Assembly: GCA_020626475.1 (NCBI GenBank)
Contig: JAHKZT010000030.1
Span: 1 to 7,887 of the forward strand
DNA length: 7,887 nt
Direction: 5' to 3'
Source of the DNA: a bacterium
Lineage (GTDB): Bacteria > Patescibacteriota > Saccharimonadia > Saccharimonadales > Saccharimonadaceae
Shown here: positions 4,322 through 7,887 of the stretch, piece by piece
Layout of the letters: each line of letters opens with the position of its first letter
How positions within the stretch are numbered: the first letter of the stretch is position 1
Position numbers and translations under genes: made by a program
Notes under the pieces: model-generated
Database searches by the model: none
Told to the model about the DNA's origin: nothing
The model's input: only the letters and a program-made list of their open reading frames with translations

Positions 4322-6343
4322 ATGAGAAATAGTAAGCAGTCGTTTTTGAGAATGCTAAATTTACGTAATTTTTGCATCGCCGCTATTTTGGCAATATTTT
4401 TAGTCCTCGCCGGCAGCCGCACCGCCTTTTCCGCCAACGTCTCCGCTAATTTTACTGTCACCGATGCTAAGCTTTATCGTTGGAATAGTAAAGATTACGA
4501 GCTAGGCATCGAGAACGGCATTGGCTCTGATAGTTTTCATGCCGAAATAGACTGGCGTTACGAATCTGAAACGCCTATTGCTGATGGTGACACGGCTAGC
4601 TTTAAGTTCGGCGATTGGGATTACGCCACAAATGGCACGGACTACCATGTCCGCAATAGCAAAGATTTGCCGATTTTAGATGAAAATGGCAAGCTACTTG
4701 GCTATTGGAATATAACTAGCCGTAAGATAAATATCCGCTTTACGGGAGCTGCGGTAGGGCACTACGTATTAACCGGACATATTACTACATCGTCTGATAG
4801 CACTGCAGTCTACGGCATTATTGCTAGCGATAAAGTCGTATCATTCCCAATCGCCGACAAGCGTATTTCGTTCACCAAAAAAGCTAGTTCGTTAAAAGCG
4901 CTCGGCGACGGTGGCGGATACGGCAGTCTAGCAACCAATGGTGTTTTGTATTGGAGTTACTATACCCCAGGCATTACCTCTAATGAATTTTATAAAGGTA
5001 ACGGCCAGGTTGAATTATCTGAAAAAGCTAAACTAGCGAACCTTTCTTACGAGACTACTCTTAGTGAACTTGCTACCGACGTTTCAATTAGTATCTGCGC
5101 GCTCGCGCAGCTTCCGCTCAATCCGAACGACGCTACCGCAGGCGCGTCTAGTACTGGTCAATGGCTAAGCGTCACAAAGCTGTTTAAACGCATTTATCAG
5201 ACAGAGGGGCAGACTTATGACGAGTTCTTTGCGGCGATGAATGACGGCGAGTATGGCGTTTATAAGGACGAGAATGGTCGTCTGAAAGTAGCCGTTAAAT
5301 TTGGATCACAGCCAAGCAATATTACCTACAAGCAAGCAATCGCATCCGCCGGGAAGGGTAATATTCGTGTAGGTGAAACCTATCAATCTATGCCAGAAGT
5401 AAAAGATACTATGAATCTTCTGGATACTCCTGGCACTGTCACTGACGGCAAAGTCCTCCGTTTTGTTGTTGAGATTGGCGAGCAGATTCCTGCTGGTTCT
5501 GGCGGTAAACGTCTTACGAATAGCTCTGATAATGTTTATACTTCCGAGGATGGCGAAGATCATAATACAGTTAGTAATAAGACGGTTACTGTTCCAGTCG
5601 GCACCGCTACGGCGAACATTATCGGCGAAGCTCGCCTCCGCCTCGTAGACGAAAACACCGGCAAGCCACTCCCGGGTCGCAACTTTATTCTTCAAGTCCA
5701 AGACGGCGACGAATGGAAAGACGTTCCTGGCACTGAGCGCACTACTGATGCTGATGGCCGCATCCAGGTTCTCGGTCTCACCCCAGGCAAGAATTACCGC
5801 TGGCAACAGCTAGATTTCGCCGATCACTACAATGCTGACTCGCTTAAAGTTCGCCTCGACCAGCCGACTCGTCGTGGCGTTCCGGCAAACAATCCAGACT
5901 TCATTATGCCTACTAATGCTGGCATTAGTTTCACGGCTACTAACGCTCTTCAAACCTACACGGTCACATATCAACTCGGCGACGGCTCTAACGATGAAGA
6001 TATCGTCTTTACTCAGTATTACGGCGATACTACTAAGCAGCCAGATATGACGACTATCAATGTTAATGAAGGCTACACCTTCGAAGGCTGGAGTCGCGAA
6101 ATTGCTCCTACGGTTACGGAAAATGTCACCTATGTTGCTAAATGGAGCGCAGTTCTTGACACTCGTAGAGGAACTGACCCAGAAACGCCGGCGGTAACTA
6201 ATCCGGACAGCAACGTTGAACCTCCGCTCACCTATGACGCGCTCTCGCGCTATATTGCAATTCTCGCATGCTCCATTGCGCTCTCCTTCTACTTTGCGCC
6301 AAGCACTCTTCGTGCTTATCGCGTCCATAAATATCGCAAATAA
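4322..6343 (+). CDS. Secreted, membrane-anchored adhesin-like surface protein
   Basis: A 673-residue multidomain surface protein. Residues 1-38 are a long signal peptide with a hydrophobic core (about 17-31), probably cut near AFSA. Residues about 45-190 look like the Ig-like N2 fold of Gram-positive adhesins (AxGDTxxxxF, then a LDENGKLLGYW and xIxIRFT pattern). A large unrecognised region follows to about 430. Residues about 433-510 resemble a Cna-B/SpaA-type domain (LVDENTGKPLPG, TDADGRIQVLGLTPGKNYRW). Residues about 545-609 match an InlB B-repeat (YTVTYQLGDG to GYTFEGW to YVAKW). A Pro/Asp-rich linker leads to a membrane segment at about 643-658 and a basic tail, HKYRK. No LPxTG is present; PPLTYD sits where such a motif would be. 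GGAGGT lies 8 bases before the ATG. Role in attachment, possibly to a host cell, is inferred from domains only. Confidence 0.85.
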   Translation: MRNSKQSFLRMLNLRNFCIAAILAIFLVLAGSRTAFSANVSANFTVTDAKLYRWNSKDYELGIENGIGSDSFHAEIDWRYESETPIADGDTASFKFGDWDYATNGTDYHVRNSKDLPILDENGKLLGYWNITSRKINIRFTGAAVGHYVLTGHITTSSDSTAVYGIIASDKVVSFPIADKRISFTKKASSLKALGDGGGYGSLATNGVLYWSYYTPGITSNEFYKGNGQVELSEKAKLANLSYETTLSELATDVSISICALAQLPLNPNDATAGASSTGQWLSVTKLFKRIYQTEGQTYDEFFAAMNDGEYGVYKDENGRLKVAVKFGSQPSNITYKQAIASAGKGNIRVGETYQSMPEVKDTMNLLDTPGTVTDGKVLRFVVEIGEQIPAGSGGKRLTNSSDNVYTSEDGEDHNTVSNKTVTVPVGTATANIIGEARLRLVDENTGKPLPGRNFILQVQDGDEWKDVPGTERTTDADGRIQVLGLTPGKNYRWQQLDFADHYNADSLKVRLDQPTRRGVPANNPDFIMPTNAGISFTATNALQTYTVTYQLGDGSNDEDIVFTQYYGDTTKQPDMTTINVNEGYTFEGWSREIAPTVTENVTYVAKWSAVLDTRRGTDPETPAVTNPDSNVEPPLTYDALSRYIAILACSIALSFYFAPSTLRAYRVHKYRK

Positions 6344-6363
6344 CAGGATCTCAAAACCAAAAG

Positions 6364-6395
6364 AAAACCGCCGCTTACGGAGAGCGACGGTTTTT
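6364..6395. terminator. Bidirectional terminator between surface-protein gene and degV
   Basis: A 12-bp stem (6364-6375 with 6383-6394) with a 7-base loop serves two convergent genes. On the minus strand the stem is fully paired, with one U-G wobble, and is followed by CTTTTGGTTTT. On the plus strand it has one C-A mismatch and ends in five Ts. Confidence 0.8.
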
Positions 6396-6419
6396 GTAGA
6401 TAAAAATAAGAAAAGCGTA

Positions 6420-7415
6420 TCAATCAAGCATATCAGGACGAATGTCCCTCTGAATAAAGAAAAATGACATTTCATCTGGTCCAACGTGGCATCCTACTGA
6501 AGGAGCTGTCTGGGCCATACGAATCTTGACGCCAGGGAAACGCGCTCTGAGAGCTTTGCGCAGTTCCTCGGCTTTGCAATAGGCTACGTTATCGTTGCTG
6601 GAGATGCCGGAATAGTCAATTTCGACTTCGCCTTGCTCCGGGTCTACGGCAGTTTCTGCATAAATGTCAATAAAGGCATTCAGTAGGTTTCTGTCGCCAC
6701 GAACTTTTCTCCAGGTAGGCTGCAGCGGTCCATTGCGGGGCGAGAGCATTACTGGATAAATTTTCATGGTCTTCGCCAGGGCAATCTTCAACTGATCCTT
6801 TGTTGAAGAAAAGCGTCCGCTGTTCTTCATGAAATCGTAGCTGAAAAGGGTAAAGATATGCGCCATGTGGTCGCCCATATACTCGACTTTCTGCTTCAGT
6901 GCGTCGAGCGTGCGTGGTTCTCCGGAAAATAACCACGACTGAATCATCCTGAGCGTAAGCCCAAGTCCGCCTGCAATGCAGTGAGTCGGTGGGGTCAGAA
7001 TAATCTGCTCCGCGTTGAGCTCTGGATATTCGTCGGCAATCATCTGCTTCGCCGTCAGCGCAGCATTTCTTGTACCTTCTGACAGGGAATCAGTGACTCC
7101 CAGGTAGACTACGAGTTTGCCCTCGCGCAGACGTCGCTCAAAAACGTCAAGGAATCCTTCAATGCTGCTTCCGGTTTTCGCACCGGTGATTTTTGGGTCT
7201 GCCAGGCGAGCATAAAACTCGTCGTTTTTGTCGTTGCCTTCCGTGAAAGATACTTCCTGTCCACCATAGTTGAGGTTGACCGAGAGATTGACTACATCAT
7301 AGCCAATCTGTTTTGCCTGCTCCTGACTAAACCCGCTTGTGAGGTCAGTGACAAGAGCTAAGTTATCCGCCGTGAGTACCGTGTTGCTTTGAAAAATAGT
7401 TGTGTCCTTTTTCAT
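6420..7415 (-). CDS. DegV family protein (probable fatty-acid-binding protein)
   Basis: DegV proteins bind a fatty acid; FakB members present it to the kinase FakA for phosphorylation and entry into phospholipids. The 331-residue product shows the family signature: TDLTS at 23-27 (usual TDSTAD), KTGSS at 80-84 (usual TSQPS, whose Ser contacts the carboxylate), SGRFSS near 199-204, the VRGD region at 238-241 (usual RG), and the C-terminal GCHVGPDE at 308-315 (usual HxGPG). It is some 40-50 residues longer than typical DegV proteins, and several motifs are diverged, so fatty-acid binding is inferred. Start choice: ATG at 7415 lies 8 bases after AGAGG; a GTG three codons upstream overlaps that site. 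No FakA kinase gene is in the window. The 5' leader contains a terminator-like hairpin. Confidence 0.82.
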   Translation of the reverse strand: MKKDTTIFQSNTVLTADNLALVTDLTSGFSQEQAKQIGYDVVNLSVNLNYGGQEVSFTEGNDKNDEFYARLADPKITGAKTGSSIEGFLDVFERRLREGKLVVYLGVTDSLSEGTRNAALTAKQMIADEYPELNAEQIILTPPTHCIAGGLGLTLRMIQSWLFSGEPRTLDALKQKVEYMGDHMAHIFTLFSYDFMKNSGRFSSTKDQLKIALAKTMKIYPVMLSPRNGPLQPTWRKVRGDRNLLNAFIDIYAETAVDPEQGEVEIDYSGISSNDNVAYCKAEELRKALRARFPGVKIRMAQTAPSVGCHVGPDEMSFFFIQRDIRPDMLD

Positions 7416-7432
7416 TTTGTACACCTCTCTCT

Positions 7433-7458
7433 AAAAAAACTTGGCGGTCATACCGCCA
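7433..7458 (-). terminator. Terminator-like hairpin in the degV leader (possible attenuator)
   Basis: On the minus strand a perfect 7-bp stem TGGCGGT/ACCGCCA with a 3-base ATG loop is followed by AG and seven Ts. It lies between the degV promoter and the ribosome binding site, ending only a few bases before AGAGG. By sequence it is a good intrinsic terminator and would cut the transcript at roughly 35 bases. Confidence 0.6.
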
Positions 7459-7473
7459 CAACTTGATGCTCAT

Positions 7474-7501
7474 ATTATAACATAATATTGAATTTCGGCA
7501 A
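7474..7501 (-). promoter_or_regulatory. Promoter of degV
   Basis: On the minus strand an extended -10, TGTTATAAT (hexamer 7479-7474), has TTGCCG (7501-7496) 16 bp upstream as -35, matching 4 of 6 positions. Transcription should start near 7467. It begins directly after the tRNA-Val terminator. Confidence 0.65.
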
Positions 7502-7502
7502 T

Positions 7503-7523
7503 AAAAAATACCCGACAGGGCAT
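7503..7523 (-). terminator. Intrinsic terminator of tRNA-Val
   Basis: On the minus strand a 6-bp stem ATGCCC/GGGTAT (one G-U pair) with a TGTC loop is followed by a run of Ts. It lies 8 bases past the CCA end of tRNA-Val. Confidence 0.65.
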
Positions 7524-7531
7524 TCATAATC

Positions 7532-7608
7532 TGGTGGATCCAACAGGGCTTGAACCTGTGACCTCACGAATGTGAATCGTGCGCTCTAGCCAACTGAGCT
7601 ATGGATCC
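7532..7608 (-). tRNA. tRNA-Val (anticodon CAC)
   Basis: The reverse strand folds into a complete 77-nt cloverleaf with encoded CCA: a perfect acceptor stem GGATCCA/TGGATCC, discriminator A, D arm GCTC/GAGC, anticodon stem CACGA/TCGTG around loop TTCACAT, variable loop AGGTC, and T arm ACAGG/CCTGT with loop TTCAAGC. The loop centre reads CAC, which decodes the valine codon GUG. Histidine would need GUG as the anticodon. Confidence 0.94.
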
Positions 7609-7611
7609 GCT

Positions 7612-7647
7612 AGGAAAGATTATAGCCGAAACATCCCGAAAACTCCA
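7612..7647 (-). promoter_or_regulatory. Promoter of tRNA-Val
   Basis: On the minus strand a perfect TATAAT (7624-7619) precedes the tRNA by 10 bases. TGGAGT (7647-7642), 17 bp upstream, is a weak -35. Confidence 0.6.
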
Positions 7648-7674
7648 CCCCAGTAGCGCAAGATAAGAAAATAT

Positions 7675-7689
7675 TGTAAAATATATCTA
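7675..7689 (+). promoter_or_regulatory. -10 element just upstream of the release factor start
   Basis: TAAAAT (7677-7682) ends 7 bases before the ATG, and no Shine-Dalgarno sequence lies in the preceding 30 bases. Transcription would start at or within a base or two of the ATG, giving a leaderless message. The TAAAATATA core is shared with the prepilin promoter at the other end of the window. Confidence 0.4.
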
Positions 7690-7887
7690 ATGAATCTAGA
7701 TTTTGATGCTCTAAAAACAGAAAAACAGGAAATCACTGACTTTTTGAGCCAGCCAAATGCTTACGCTGACCCTAATTTCGCCGCAAAAAATCGCCGTCTT
7801 CAGGAGTTGGATGAGCTTATCGCTCTTGGCCAGAAACGCGACCAGCTCCAACAGGATATTAAAGAGGCGGAGACCATACCAGAACTC
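7690..7887 (+). CDS. prfA: Peptide chain release factor 1, N-terminal part (cut by window edge)
   Basis: Sixty-six codons are present before the window ends. The N-terminus is an acidic, helical stretch: MNLDFDALKTEKQEITDFL, then SQPNAYADPNFAAKNRRLQE and a Leu/Glu-rich coiled-coil-like run. This fits domain 1 of class I release factors, where an L-S-x-P/D-P-x-F pattern precedes a long helix. The spacing and wording resemble RF1 (UAA/UAG) more than RF2, but the PxT or SPF specificity motif and the GGQ loop lie beyond the edge, so RF2 is not excluded. There is no ribosome binding site; translation is probably from a leaderless mRNA. Confidence 0.62.
   Translation, partial: MNLDFDALKTEKQEITDFLSQPNAYADPNFAAKNRRLQELDELIALGQKRDQLQQDIKEAETIPEL

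Noticed and set aside
4252..4461. Minus-strand 69-codon frame over the start of the surface-protein gene
   Set aside because: It is antisense to the signal peptide coding region and the nrdG terminator, with no recognisable protein features.
5306..6484. Minus-strand frames of 166 and 224 codons inside the surface-protein gene
   Set aside because: Antisense shadows; the plus-strand gene has a signal peptide, known domains, a ribosome binding site and flanking terminators.
7532..7608. tRNA-His reading of the third tRNA
   Set aside because: The plus strand shows GTG in the loop, but the tRNA is on the minus strand, where the anticodon is CAC (valine).

Overview
The window reads as a compact bacterial chromosome segment of moderate GC that uses the standard genetic code: TGA ends dut and degV, so UGA is not reassigned. 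Several things point to a small-genome lineage: short intergenic spaces, tRNA genes that each seem to have their own promoter and terminator, two genes whose promoters lie so close to the start codon that the mRNAs look leaderless, a type IV prepilin start, and a wall-type surface protein beside an anaerobic ribonucleotide reductase. I lean towards Candidatus Saccharibacteria (TM7, Candidate Phyla Radiation). This is an inference from gene content and style, and an anaerobic Gram-positive is the main alternative.

Layout. The left edge (1-35, minus) holds the first 11 codons of a type IV prepilin. Next come two minus-strand tRNAs, Met(CAU) and Ser(UGA), separated by about 180 bases of hairpin-rich DNA that contains pieces resembling the 3' end of tRNA-Ser. 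A minus-strand dUTPase gene (dut) follows. Across a 277-base divergent control region lies the plus-strand operon nrdD-nrdG, the class III anaerobic ribonucleotide reductase and its radical-SAM activase, which ends in a strong terminator. Then comes a 673-residue secreted, membrane-anchored adhesin-like protein (plus). A bidirectional terminator separates it from a convergent DegV-family gene (minus) that has an intrinsic-terminator-like hairpin in its 5' leader. Last are tRNA-Val(CAC) (minus) and the first 66 codons of a peptide chain release factor, probably RF1 (plus).

How it fits together. dut and nrdDG both serve dNTP supply: dUTPase makes dUMP for thymidylate and keeps uracil out of DNA, and NrdD/NrdG reduce ribonucleoside triphosphates without oxygen. 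Their shared control region carries three good NrdR-type boxes and one degenerate box, arranged as two pairs. The two pairs look like copies of one module 108 bp apart, so both genes may be controlled together by the dNTP-sensing repressor NrdR. This duplicated operator is the most notable regulatory feature here. The rest is translation machinery (tRNAs, release factor), cell-surface or attachment functions (pilin, adhesin) and a probable fatty-acid-binding protein (DegV). I found no CRISPR array, insertion sequence, phage gene or clearly new multi-gene system.
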